64,000 bases of DNA from Roseisolibacter agri (GTDB lineage Bacteria > Gemmatimonadota > Gemmatimonadetes > Gemmatimonadales > Gemmatimonadaceae): contig NZ_BRXS01000003.1 of the NCBI RefSeq assembly GCF_030159095.1, positions 124,001 to 188,000 of the forward strand, read 5' to 3'. The position numbers were made by a program, and so were the translations under genes. The notes beneath the pieces were generated by a model. It was not told where the DNA came from and did not search any database. It worked only from the letters and a program-made list of their open reading frames with translations. Shown in pieces: positions 25,724 to 33,670 of the stretch; positions within the stretch are counted from its first letter, which is position 1; every line of letters begins with the position of its first letter.

Positions 25724-26289
25724 TTGGCGGGATGCGCGTCGACCGCGAGCGCGCGCGCGAGCTCGGGCGCGTCGCGCTGCGGCTGGCCGGTGCCGGCGTG
25801 TTCGGCACCGCGATCGGCGCGATCGGCAGGCGCTTCTCCCTCGCCGACCTGCCGGACGTGATGCAGCTGCCCGTGTGGGAGTCGGCGCGCCGCGTGGTCG
25901 CGACCGCGCCCGCGCTGCAGGTGCCGCCGGCGCGCGTGCCGTCGGTGCGTCTGCCCTCGCTCGCGTCGTCGCCCGCGCCGTCGCCCGAGATGGTGCCGGT
26001 GCTCGCGCTGTCCGTGCTGGCGCTGGGCCTGGCCGCGGTGGCGGCGTTCCTGTGGACGCGCACGTCGGCCACGACGGATGGCGCGGTCGCGCCGTCGCGG
26101 ACGCTCGACCTGACCGCGCTGGTGGCGGTCTTCCGCCGGCCCGCGCAGCGTCGCGCCGCGCCGCAGCGCGCGGGCCTCGTGCCCGAGCTGGCGGCGACGG
26201 GCGTGGACCGCGCCGAGATCGCGCGCCGCACCGGGCTGTCGCGCGACGCGGTGGCGCTGTCGCTGAACCTCGCGGCCCGGCAAGTCTGA
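25720..26289 (+). CDS. Small membrane protein with C-terminal HTH-like segment, downstream of fliA
   Basis: The 189-residue product is not a recognised family. Its GTG overlaps the fliA stop (GTGA); an in-frame ATG lies 12 bp later. It shows a weakly hydrophobic stretch near residues 20-35, a Pro/Ser-rich spacer, one clear membrane helix (VLALSVLALGLAAVAAFLWT) and a C-terminal segment (AATGVDRAEIARRTGLSRDA) with the look of a helix-turn-helix. In bacilli a membrane protein (SwrB/YlxL) follows the flagellar sigma gene and has a similar anchor plus helical tail. Function as a flagellar assembly regulator is therefore possible, but this is only positional inference. Confidence 0.65.
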   Translation: MIGGMRVDRERARELGRVALRLAGAGVFGTAIGAIGRRFSLADLPDVMQLPVWESARRVVATAPALQVPPARVPSVRLPSLASSPAPSPEMVPVLALSVLALGLAAVAAFLWTRTSATTDGAVAPSRTLDLTALVAVFRRPAQRRAAPQRAGLVPELAATGVDRAEIARRTGLSRDAVALSLNLAARQV

Positions 26290-26393
26290 CCGGAGCGGCA
26301 AGAAGTGCCGCCGCCCGCGCGCCGATCCGGCCGCGAGCGCGAGGCGGCGAGAACGACGCAAGACGCACGAGGACAACGAGTTGCACCACTGAC

Positions 26394-26429
26394 ACCGGCG
26401 GGCGCCCAGGCGGCCCGCCGGTTGCTTTT
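26394..26429 (+). terminator. Rho-independent terminator of the fliQ-fliA operon
   Basis: A perfect 9-bp stem (CCGGCGGGC / GCCCGCCGG) with a 9-nt loop is followed by TTGCTTTT. It lies in the 228-bp gap between the HTH membrane protein gene and flgF, whose remaining sequence holds the flgF leader. Confidence 0.9.
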
Positions 26430-26517
26430 ACCAGTGGTGCGCGGGGCGTGGCAGCGACCGGCGCGACGCACGGCCCTGCACCTCCTCTGTACGTCCCTCC
26501 TCGTTCCTCCTCGTTCC

Positions 26518-27225
26518 ATGCCTCCCGTCACCGGCCTGACCAGCGCCGCCGCGTCCCTGCGTTACTGGGAGCGCCGGTCGGAGATCACGGCCAACAACCT
26601 CGCCAACGCCTCGACCGACGGCTTCAAGGCGGAGCGCGTGTTCGCGCGCCTGCTGGGCGCCGCGGGCGAGGAGCTGCCGGTCGCGCAGGCCGCGACCGAC
26701 ATGCGCGGCGGCACGGTGCGCACGACGCAGAACCCGCTCGACGTCGCGCTGCAGGGCGACGGCTTCCTCGTGGTGGACACGCCGGCCGGCGAGCGCTTCA
26801 CGCGCGGCGGCTCGCTGCGCCTGGACGCGCAGCACCGCCTCGTGGATGCCGGCAGCCGTCCCGTCCTCGGCGAGAAGGGCCCGATCGTGGTGCCCGCGGG
26901 CGCGCAGGTCGTGATCGGCGACGACGGCACGGTGAGCGCCGGCGGCCGGCCGATCGACCGGATGCGCGTCGAGCGCGCCGGCGCCGGCGCGACGCTCGCC
27001 CACGAGGGCGGCACGCTCTTCGTCCCCGACGCCGGCCGCACCTCGGTGGCACCGGCCGAGCGCCGCGTGCAGCAGGGCGCGATCGAGGAGAGCAACGTCA
27101 ATCCCGTCAGCGCGATGGTCGACATGATCGCCGTGCAGCGCGCGTACGCGAGCGTGCAGAAGGCGGTGACCACGCTGGACTCCGTCCGCGAGAAGGCGAC
27201 GTCGGAGCTCGGACGCCCGGTCTAG
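26518..27225 (+). CDS. flgF: FlgF, proximal rod protein
   Basis: FlgF is a proximal rod subunit. The 235-residue product carries the rod-protein N-terminal motif EITANNLANASTDGFKAERV, the central IALQGDG-type segment (PLDVALQGDGFLVVDTPAGE) and the C-terminal signature QQGAIEESNVNPVSAMVDMI. It is slightly shorter than FlgG. The ATG at 26518 is chosen because it precedes the family N terminus, although the frame is open further upstream. The leader is pyrimidine-rich (tandem CCTCCTCGTT) and shares the block CTGCACCTCCTCTGTACGTC with the fliQ leader. It starts the rod/ring operon. Confidence 0.93.
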   Translation: MPPVTGLTSAAASLRYWERRSEITANNLANASTDGFKAERVFARLLGAAGEELPVAQAATDMRGGTVRTTQNPLDVALQGDGFLVVDTPAGERFTRGGSLRLDAQHRLVDAGSRPVLGEKGPIVVPAGAQVVIGDDGTVSAGGRPIDRMRVERAGAGATLAHEGGTLFVPDAGRTSVAPAERRVQQGAIEESNVNPVSAMVDMIAVQRAYASVQKAVTTLDSVREKATSELGRPV

Positions 27226-27231
27226 GCACGA

Positions 27232-27259
27232 CACGCAGCACGCAGCACGCAGCACGCAG
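27232..27259. repeat. Four tandem copies of the heptamer CACGCAG (flgF-flgG gap)
   Basis: Four perfect CACGCAG units lie in the 69-bp flgF-flgG gap. Heptamer tracts of related composition (GCTGCGG, GCTGCGT, GTCGAGC) flank other intergenic palindromes in this window. Confidence 0.85.
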
Positions 27260-27294
27260 CATCCCCCGAAGAACCTCCCTCCGCACGAGTCCCC

Positions 27295-28086
27295 ATGGAT
27301 CCCGCACTCCGCGCCGCCGCGAGCGGCATGATGGCGCAGCAGCTGCGCACCGAAGTCATCGCGAACAACCTGGCCAACGTGAACACGACCGGGTTCAAGC
27401 GCAGCCGCGCGCAGTTCGAGGATCTGCTGTACCAGACGGTGCAGGGCTCCGCGGTCATCGGCTCGAGCGACAACGGGACGGCGCCCGCGATCCAGATCGG
27501 ACGCGGCACGCGCCTCTCCGGCGTGCAGCGCCTGCACAGCCAGGGCACGCTCGAGCAGACGAACCGCCCGCTCGACCTCGCGATCGAGGGCGAGGGCATG
27601 TTCCAGGTGCAGACCGGCGGCGGGCAGACCGCGTACACGCGCGACGGCTCGTTCCAGATCTCCGACCAGGGCGTGCTCGTAACGTCGGGCGGCTACACGC
27701 TCCAGCCGACCATCCGCGTCCCCAACGACGCCAGCGGCGTGACGATCTCGCGCACCGGCATCGTGACCGTGACGCGCGGCAACGACGCCGCCGCGCCGCA
27801 GGAGATCGGCCGCATCGAGCTGGCGCGCTTCGCCAACCCCTCGGGCCTGCAGTCGCTGGGTGAGAACCTCTACCAGCCGACCCCCGCCTCCGGCGAGCCG
27901 ACCGTCGGCTTCCCGCAGGAGGAAGGCATGGGCCGCGTGGTGCAGGGCAGCCTCGAAGGGAGCAACGTCGAGATCGTGCAGGAGATGGTCGACATGATCA
28001 CCGCCATGCGCGCGTACGAGATCAACTCGAAGGCGATCAAGAACAGCGAGTCGATGCTCGAGATCGCGAACAACCTGGTGCGCTGA
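27295..28086 (+). CDS. flgG: FlgG, distal rod protein
   Basis: FlgG builds the distal rod. The 263-residue product starts MDPALRAAASGMMAQQLRTE and has VIANNLANVNTTGFKRSRAQ, the QTNRPLDLAIEGEGMFQVQT core and the C-terminal signature GSLEGSNVEIVQEMVDMITA, MRAYEINSKAIKNSESML. This is full length with the classic FlgG motifs. It lies between flgF and flgA; the intervening gap holds heptamer repeats. Confidence 0.97.
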   Translation: MDPALRAAASGMMAQQLRTEVIANNLANVNTTGFKRSRAQFEDLLYQTVQGSAVIGSSDNGTAPAIQIGRGTRLSGVQRLHSQGTLEQTNRPLDLAIEGEGMFQVQTGGGQTAYTRDGSFQISDQGVLVTSGGYTLQPTIRVPNDASGVTISRTGIVTVTRGNDAAAPQEIGRIELARFANPSGLQSLGENLYQPTPASGEPTVGFPQEEGMGRVVQGSLEGSNVEIVQEMVDMITAMRAYEINSKAIKNSESMLEIANNLVR

Positions 28087-28088
28087 CC

Positions 28089-28652
28089 GTGTCCGCCTCG
28101 CGCTCGCGCCGTACCGCTCGTTCCGCTCGTCCCGACGTGTCGTCGGGGTGGCTGCTGTCGCCCGCGCTCGCCCGCCTCGCGGCGTGCGGTGCGGGGCTCA
28201 TGCTCGTGCTGCCCGTGCAGCTGCCCGCGCAGTCGGTCGTCCAGCCGCCGCGTGCGGTGGCGCGCGCCGCCGCCGTGCGTGCGGCGGCGCCGGTCACCGC
28301 GCCGGCTGCGGTCGCGCCGACCGCCGCGCGCGACCTGCCGCGCGGCCACACGCTGGTCGCCGACGACGTCACGCCCGCCACGCCGGCGCTCGTCGGTTGG
28401 ATGACGCGCCGCGTGATCACCGCCGGCGAGCCGCTGCGCGAGCCCGGCATCGCGCGGCCGCTCGCGGCCAGCGCCGTCACCGCGGGCCAGCGCGTCGCCG
28501 TGCTCTATCGCGACGCCGGCGTCGAGCTGCGCATGGCCGGCGTCGCCGCGAACGCCGCGCCCATCGGCGGGCGCGTGCAGGTGCGCCTCGATGCGCGCCG
28601 TCGCCTCGAAGGCACCGTCGTCGCCCCCGGCGTCGTGCAGCTGACCCGCTGA
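28089..28652 (+). CDS. flgA: FlgA, P-ring assembly chaperone
   Basis: FlgA is the periplasmic chaperone for P-ring (FlgI) assembly. The 187-residue product has a basic N terminus, a hydrophobic export segment (LAACGAGLMLVLPVQLPAQS) and a C-terminal SAF-type domain (DLPRGHTLVADDVTPATPAL, RRVITAGEPLREPGIARPLA, and a final VQVRLDARRRLEGTVVAPGV). It starts at GTG two bases after flgG. Sequence is diverged but the SAF pattern and position between flgG and flgH/flgI make FlgA the best call. Confidence 0.87.
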   Translation: MSASRSRRTARSARPDVSSGWLLSPALARLAACGAGLMLVLPVQLPAQSVVQPPRAVARAAAVRAAAPVTAPAAVAPTAARDLPRGHTLVADDVTPATPALVGWMTRRVITAGEPLREPGIARPLAASAVTAGQRVAVLYRDAGVELRMAGVAANAAPIGGRVQVRLDARRRLEGTVVAPGVVQLTR

Positions 28653-28681
28653 TCGTCTCCCCCGCCCTGCCTCCGCGTTCC

Positions 28682-29377
28682 ATGCCGCGCTCCACCGCCC
28701 TCCTCGCCGCCCGCCTGCTCGCCGCGTCGCTCGCCTCCGCGGCGATCGCGAATGCACAGCAGCCGGCCGCCGCCGCGCCCGCGACGCCCGCGTCCACGAC
28801 GCCCGCGTCCACCGCGCCCGCGGCCGCGCCGCAGTGGCAGCCGACGCCCGCCGCCAACCGCCCGGCGATGCGCTCGTGGCTCGGCGACCGGCGCGACTTC
28901 GTGGTCGGCGACATCGTCACCGTGATGGTGGACGACTACACCATCACGTCGGCGGTGAAGGACGACCTGGCCTCGCAGCGCCGCACGCGCGACCTGGGCT
29001 TCGGCATCGACGCGAACACCGGCGGCCCCAAGGCGACCGCGATCGACGCCAGGATCGGCACGCGCAACGACGGCAACACGCAGCAGCGCGGCGAGGCGCG
29101 GCGCGAGAACCGCTTCCAGAGCGAGATGAGCGCGCGCATCGTCGCCGTCGGTCCCAACGGCACCTACCAGATCCGCGGCACGCGCGTGGTCGACGTCGAC
29201 AAGGGCAAGCAGGACGTCGCCGTCACCGGCTGGATCCGCGCGCAGGACGTCAGCGCCGCCAACACGATCGAGTCGGCGCGCATCGCCGACGCGCAGGTCA
29301 CCTACCAGTCGCCCGGCCCCCTCGGCAAGACGAAGAGCGGGCTGCTCACGCGGATCGTCGGCCTGGTGTGGCCGTGA
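28682..29377 (+). CDS. flgH: FlgH, L-ring protein without an obvious lipobox
   Basis: FlgH forms the outer-membrane L-ring bushing. The 231-residue product has a signal peptide (LLAASLASAAIANAQQ), a Pro/Thr-rich linker and the conserved domain (DFVVGDIVTVMVDDYTITSA, MSARIVAVGPNGTYQIRGTR, GWIRAQDVSAANTIESARIA). FlgH is normally a lipoprotein with a Cys straight after the signal peptide; no Cys occurs there, so it appears not to be lipidated. The ATG at 28682 supplies the signal peptide, although the frame is open upstream. It precedes flgI. Confidence 0.93.
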   Translation: MPRSTALLAARLLAASLASAAIANAQQPAAAAPATPASTTPASTAPAAAPQWQPTPAANRPAMRSWLGDRRDFVVGDIVTVMVDDYTITSAVKDDLASQRRTRDLGFGIDANTGGPKATAIDARIGTRNDGNTQQRGEARRENRFQSEMSARIVAVGPNGTYQIRGTRVVDVDKGKQDVAVTGWIRAQDVSAANTIESARIADAQVTYQSPGPLGKTKSGLLTRIVGLVWP

Positions 29378-29391
29378 GCCGCGACCGCGAC

Positions 29392-29436
29392 GTGACGACC
29401 GTGACGACCGTGACGACCGTGACGACCGTGACGACC
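29392..29436. repeat. Five tandem copies of the nonamer GTGACGACC
   Basis: Five perfect copies of GTGACGACC lie between the flgH stop and the flgI region. If translation started at the GTG at 29374, the tract would encode a Val-Thr-Thr repeat in frame with flgI. As a 9-bp unit it could change length without shifting frame. Confidence 0.92.
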
Positions 29437-29457
29437 CCGCACCACGCGAGCGCTCCC

Positions 29458-29814
29458 ATGTGGCGTCAGCTCCTCTCCCGGCTCTTCCGCCCGCGCGACG
29501 GGCGCGCCGCGGCCCCGCGTCCCACGCTGGCCGAGCGCATCGCGCAGGGCCGCGCGCTGGCCGACGCGGACGCGCGCATGCTGGCCGCGCGCCGCGCCAC
29601 CGACACCATCGCGCGCGCCGCCGCGCTGGCGGCGCGCCAGGCCGTCGCGGCGCACCGCACCGAGATGCGCGACCTGCTCCGCGCCGCCGACGCCACCGGC
29701 GCCGGCGCGGTCGAGGCGGCGGTCACCGACCTGCTGCGCGTCCCCGGCGTCGCCGACAGGTCGCGTCTCACGCCGCCCATCGGCGCGGAGATCATCCGCC
29801 GCCGCGGCGGGCGC
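29458..29814 (+). other. In-frame open extension upstream of flgI (possible separate small gene)
   Basis: The frame of flgI is open upstream and, from the ATG at 29458, encodes about 119 residues that look like real helical protein (TLAERIAQGRALADADARML, and ATDTIARAAALAARQAVAAH). They would lie ahead of the FlgI signal peptide, which would block normal Sec export. It may be coding sequence of an N-terminally extended form, or a small coupled cytoplasmic protein whose own stop has been lost. No family is recognised. Confidence 0.4.
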
Positions 29815-30891
29815 ATGATGCTCGGCATGCTGTTCGTCTGCCTCGCGGGCGCAGGGGACGCGATGGCGCAGGACGTCGCCATCCGCGACCTCACGATCGC
29901 CGAGGGCGCCGCGCCGATCCGCCTCACGGGCTACGGCATCGCCGTGGGCCTCGACGGCACCGGCGACCGCACGACGGGTGGCGGCGCGCGCGGCGGCGGC
30001 ATGACGGTGCAGAGCGTCGTCAACCTGCTGCGCAACTTCAACGTCGAGATCCCCGCGGAGCTCGTGCGCACGCGCAACGCCGCGGTGGTGCTGGTGACCG
30101 CCGAGGTGTCGCCCTACCTGCGCGCCGGCGGCCGCTTCGAGGTGCACGTCTCGTCGCTCGGCGACGCGCGCTCGCTGCGCGGCGGCGTGCTGTACATGGC
30201 ACCGCTCGTGGCCGAGGCGGGCGGACGCCCGGTCGGCATCGCGCAGGGCTCGCTGCTGCTGAGCGAGGCCGCCGACGGACGCGTCGCCTACGGCGTCGCG
30301 CGCACGCCCGAGACCACCGCGCGCATCCCCTCGGGCGGCCAGCTCGAGGCCGACCTGCCGCGCCCGCAGTTCGCGGGCGGCACGCGCCTGCTGCTGAAGG
30401 AGCCCGACGTCACCACCGCGTCGCGCATCGCCGCCGCGGTGAACGCCGCGCTCGGCCCCAACACCGCGAAGGTCGAGGATCCGGGCGCGGTCGCGCTCAC
30501 GCTCCCCGACAGCGGCGACCGCGCGGCGACGCTCGGCCGCATCCTCGCGCTGGGCGCGCGCCCCGAGCGGGCCGCGCGGCTGGTGATCGACGCGCGCGAC
30601 GGCAGCGTCGTCGCCGGCGGCGAGCTGACCGTGGGCGCCGCCACCGTGAGCCATGGCGGCGTGACGCTGACCATCGGCGGCGACGCGCCGGTGGCAGCGG
30701 GCGCTGCGCCGGCCGCGCCGCCTGCGGCCGGCCAGGGCATCCCCGGCGACGTGCGCATCGCGCCCGGCACCTCGGTGCAGCGCATTGCCAGCGCGCTGCA
30801 CGCGGTGCAGACGCCGGCGTCGGACATCGCGGCGATCTTCGCCGCGCTCCGCGAGGTCGGCGCGATCGCGGCCGAGGTGGTGGTCCGGTGA
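29815..30891 (+). CDS. flgI: FlgI, P-ring protein
   Basis: FlgI forms the periplasmic P-ring bushing around the rod. From the ATG at 29815 the product is 358 residues, the normal FlgI length, with a signal peptide (MMLGMLFVCLAGAGDAMAQ). The family core is IRLTGYGIAVGLDGTGDRTT, MTVQSVVNLLRNFNVEIPAE and LRAGGRFEVHVSSLGDARSL. This start is preferred over ATG 29458 and GTG 29374, both in frame, because it places the signal peptide at the N terminus. It ends overlapping the flgJ-like start by four bases. Confidence 0.92.
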   Translation: MMLGMLFVCLAGAGDAMAQDVAIRDLTIAEGAAPIRLTGYGIAVGLDGTGDRTTGGGARGGGMTVQSVVNLLRNFNVEIPAELVRTRNAAVVLVTAEVSPYLRAGGRFEVHVSSLGDARSLRGGVLYMAPLVAEAGGRPVGIAQGSLLLSEAADGRVAYGVARTPETTARIPSGGQLEADLPRPQFAGGTRLLLKEPDVTTASRIAAAVNAALGPNTAKVEDPGAVALTLPDSGDRAATLGRILALGARPERAARLVIDARDGSVVAGGELTVGAATVSHGGVTLTIGGDAPVAAGAAPAAPPAAGQGIPGDVRIAPGTSVQRIASALHAVQTPASDIAAIFAALREVGAIAAEVVVR

Positions 30892-31388
30892 TCGGCTCCA
30901 TTCCCGGCGACCCGTCGCGCGCGCGCGGCATGATGCCTCTGGGCAACACCGCGCCCGCCCAGTCCGCGCCCACGTCCGGCACGCCCGGCGAGGACCCCAA
31001 GCTGCGCAAGGTCGCGCAGCAGATGGAGGGCGTCTTCGTGCAGGAGCTCTACAAGGCGATGCGCGCCACCGTCCCGCAGAACGACGGCGTGGTGGGCGGC
31101 GGCGCGGGCGAGGAGATGTTCACGGGACTCATGGATCAGCACCTCGCGACCGAGACTCCCCACGCGTGGGGACGTGGGCTCGGCGAGGCGATCTACGCGC
31201 ACCTGCGCGGCCGGCTCGCCCGGGAGGGCGCCGCCGCGCCGGACGCACCGAACGAAGCAGTGCCTGATGCACCGCACGACGCAGCGCCCGTCGGCCTGCA
31301 GGGCCTCCAGGCCACGCCGACGCCGCTGCCGCTCCGGCCGACGCTCCAACCGATGCTCCTCACTCCGTCCCGCGACGCAGGTCGATAG
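30888..31388 (+). CDS. flgJ: FlgJ-like rod-binding (rod cap) protein without muramidase domain
   Basis: The rod cap FlgJ guides rod assembly. The 166-residue product contains only the N-terminal rod-binding domain (LRKVAQQMEGVFVQELYKAM, GAGEEMFTGLMDQHLATETP) and then a Pro/Ala-rich tail. The glucosaminidase domain found in gammaproteobacterial FlgJ is absent, so another enzyme must open the wall for the rod; see the peptidase-like domain in FliK. The GTG overlaps the flgI stop (GTGA). The next gene begins directly after the stop codon. Confidence 0.9.
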   Translation: MIGSIPGDPSRARGMMPLGNTAPAQSAPTSGTPGEDPKLRKVAQQMEGVFVQELYKAMRATVPQNDGVVGGGAGEEMFTGLMDQHLATETPHAWGRGLGEAIYAHLRGRLAREGAAAPDAPNEAVPDAPHDAAPVGLQGLQATPTPLPLRPTLQPMLLTPSRDAGR

Positions 31389-32054
31389 ATGGCGCCCTTT
31401 CCAACGCCTCACGTCACGCTGCCCGCCGCCCCCCGCCCCGCCGCCGCGGCGTACGGGCCGGGGATGCCCCTGCTGCGCGTCGCCGAATCGGCGCACGCGG
31501 GCGTCGCGGCCGCGCGCGCGCCACGCCCCGCGAGCCCCGGCGGCCCGCACGCCCCGGCGACGCTGGACGCGCTGCTCGACTCGCTGAAGTCCGAGCGCAA
31601 GCTGCTCGAGGACCTCGCCGCGACGATGCGCCGCCAGCGCGCGGCCGTCGGCGGCGACGACCTGCAGACGGTCGACGACACCGTGTTCGCGACGCACCGC
31701 ATCCTGGCCACGCTCGGCCAGGCGCGCCTGCGCCGCCGCCAGCTCAGCCGCCTGCTCGCCGGCGTCGACGAGTTCCCGATGCGCGAGCTGGAGGAGGTCG
31801 TCGGGCCGCAGATGACCGACGCGCTGCGCGACGCGCGCGACGAGCTGCAGACGAGCGCGCTCGCCCTGTCGCGCGAGGTGGACATGAACCGCCGCATCCT
31901 GCGCGACGCGCTGACGCACGGCGAGACCCATGCGCGCGCCCTGGCGGGCGTGAGCGAGGAGAGCCCCGCGGGCGCGAACGTGCGCTACGCCACCGACGGC
32001 CTCGCGCGCCCCGCGGTGACGGGCGGCGGACGGCTCGTCAACCGCACCGCCTGA
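31389..32054 (+). CDS. flgN: FlgN-like chaperone for hook-filament junction proteins
   Basis: FlgN is the cytosolic export chaperone of FlgK and FlgL. The 221-residue product has a Pro/Ala-rich first third and then a mostly helical segment (TLDALLDSLKSERKLLEDLA, MTDALRDARDELQTSALALS, REVDMNRRILRDALTHGE) matching the FlgN helical-bundle pattern, including the NRRIL-like C-terminal helix that binds FlgK. It sits immediately between the flgJ-like gene and flgK, the standard location. The N-terminal extension is longer than usual (family about 140-160 aa). A later start cannot be excluded. Confidence 0.8.
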   Translation: MAPFPTPHVTLPAAPRPAAAAYGPGMPLLRVAESAHAGVAAARAPRPASPGGPHAPATLDALLDSLKSERKLLEDLAATMRRQRAAVGGDDLQTVDDTVFATHRILATLGQARLRRRQLSRLLAGVDEFPMRELEEVVGPQMTDALRDARDELQTSALALSREVDMNRRILRDALTHGETHARALAGVSEESPAGANVRYATDGLARPAVTGGGRLVNRTA

Positions 32055-32073
32055 CGGACCGCCGGAGCCCGCC

Positions 32074-33582
32074 GTGTCCCTCTCCAGCATCCTCAGCGTC
32101 GCGCGCACCGCGCTGAACTACCAGCAGGCCGTCATCCAGACGGCCGGCCACAACATCGCGAACGCGGAGACCGACGGGTACTCGCGCCAGCGCGTCGACT
32201 CGATGGCGGCGACGCCGCAGTTCTTCCCGTACGGGAACGTCGGCACGGGCGTGGCGATCGACGACATCCGCCGCACGCGCGACGAGCTGCTCGACGTCGC
32301 GTACCGGCAGGAGTCGGCGGGCTACGGCGCCGCGACGCTGCGCGAGGAGCTGCTGGGGCAGGTCGAGGCCGTCCTCGGCGAGCCGTCGGACGACGGGCTG
32401 GCCGCGGCGATGGACGCGTTCTGGTCGTCGTGGTCGGAGCTCGCCAACGCGCCCACGAGCAACGCCGCGCGCAGCGTGGTGCAGCAGCGCGCGCGCAACG
32501 TCGTCACGCAGCTGAACGCGTTCGACCAGCGGCTGACCGACCTGCGCACGCAGACGAACATCCGCATGAGCAACACGCTCACGCAGCTCAACGGGCTGGC
32601 GGACCAGATCGCGCAGCTCAACGGCCGCATCGTGGAGGCGGAGGTCGGCGGGAAGATGGCCAACGACCTGCGCGACCAGCGCGACGTCGCCATCGACCAG
32701 CTGTCGAAGCTCGGCGAGGTGCGCGTGCTGCCGCAGGCCAACGGCTCGACCACCGTCCTGCTGGGGAACAACACGCTGGTCGACGGCGTGCACGCGGAGC
32801 GGCTGCAGATCGCCGTCGGCACGGGCGCGACGCTCAAGCTGGCGACGCAGCGCGCGCCGGCCGACCCGCTCCTCCCGGTGGGCGGCGAGCTGCAGACGAT
32901 GCTCGACTTCCAGAACAGCGAGCTGGCCGAGACGCAGGAGCGCCTCGACGCGATGGCCAACACGCTCGCGCGCACCGTCAACGCCGTGCACAACATGGGC
33001 AACGACGGCACCGTGGGCGCGCCCTACCTGAACTTCTTCGTCGACAAGGCGAGCGACACGTACGTGGCCGGCGACGCGTTCGCCTCGCCGCCGGTGGCGG
33101 GCGTCGTGACGGCGCGCAACATCGCCCTGTCGTCGCAGATCTCGCAGGACGCGTCGCGCATCGCCAGCACGTCGTCGCTGACCACGCGCCCCGCCGACAA
33201 CGACGTCGCGCTGGCGCTGGCCGGCCTGCGCACCGCGTCCAGGGCGGTGCTGGGCGGCGTGACGCTGGCGACGATCGACTTCACGACCGTCGACCGCTCC
33301 ACCAACCCCGCCGGCCGCCGCACCTCGGCGCCGACGAGCATCGCCGACTTCTATCGCGCGACCACCAGCGGGCTGGCGACGCAGGTCAAGGATGCCGAGA
33401 GCGCCGCGACGGTGCGCCGCACGCTGGCGGAGCAGGCGGACCTGCGCCGCACGTCGGTGCGCGGCGTCAACATCGACGAGGAGCTGACGACGCTCATGCG
33501 CGCGCAGCAGGCGTACGCGGCGGCCGCGAAGGTCATCACCGCGGCCGACGAGATGATGCAGACCGTCCTCGGGATGATCTGA
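32074..33582 (+). CDS. flgK: FlgK, hook-filament junction protein 1
   Basis: FlgK joins hook and filament. The 502-residue product has the N-terminal D0 motif VIQTAGHNIANAETDGYSRQ, a long coiled region (TNIRMSNTLTQLNGLADQIA) and the C-terminal D0 segment GVNIDEELTTLMRAQQAYAA, AAKVITAADEMMQTVLGMI. It starts at GTG 19 bp after flgN. flgL normally follows flgK; here csrA follows instead, so flgL must be elsewhere. Confidence 0.96.
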   Translation: MSLSSILSVARTALNYQQAVIQTAGHNIANAETDGYSRQRVDSMAATPQFFPYGNVGTGVAIDDIRRTRDELLDVAYRQESAGYGAATLREELLGQVEAVLGEPSDDGLAAAMDAFWSSWSELANAPTSNAARSVVQQRARNVVTQLNAFDQRLTDLRTQTNIRMSNTLTQLNGLADQIAQLNGRIVEAEVGGKMANDLRDQRDVAIDQLSKLGEVRVLPQANGSTTVLLGNNTLVDGVHAERLQIAVGTGATLKLATQRAPADPLLPVGGELQTMLDFQNSELAETQERLDAMANTLARTVNAVHNMGNDGTVGAPYLNFFVDKASDTYVAGDAFASPPVAGVVTARNIALSSQISQDASRIASTSSLTTRPADNDVALALAGLRTASRAVLGGVTLATIDFTTVDRSTNPAGRRTSAPTSIADFYRATTSGLATQVKDAESAATVRRTLAEQADLRRTSVRGVNIDEELTTLMRAQQAYAAAAKVITAADEMMQTVLGMI

Positions 33583-33670
33583 GAGACGATCGGATGCGTC
33601 GGTCGTCGTTCTCCTGTCCCCTCCCGTCCCTCTCTCTCACGCGCGCCCCGGTGGGCGCTCGGGGTGCCGC

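Noticed and set aside
26411-26429. CGGCCCGCCGGTTGCTTTT as a sigma-54 promoter for flgF
   Set aside because: It fits the spacing, but it is the 3' half of a perfect terminator stem followed by the T-run, so termination explains it better.
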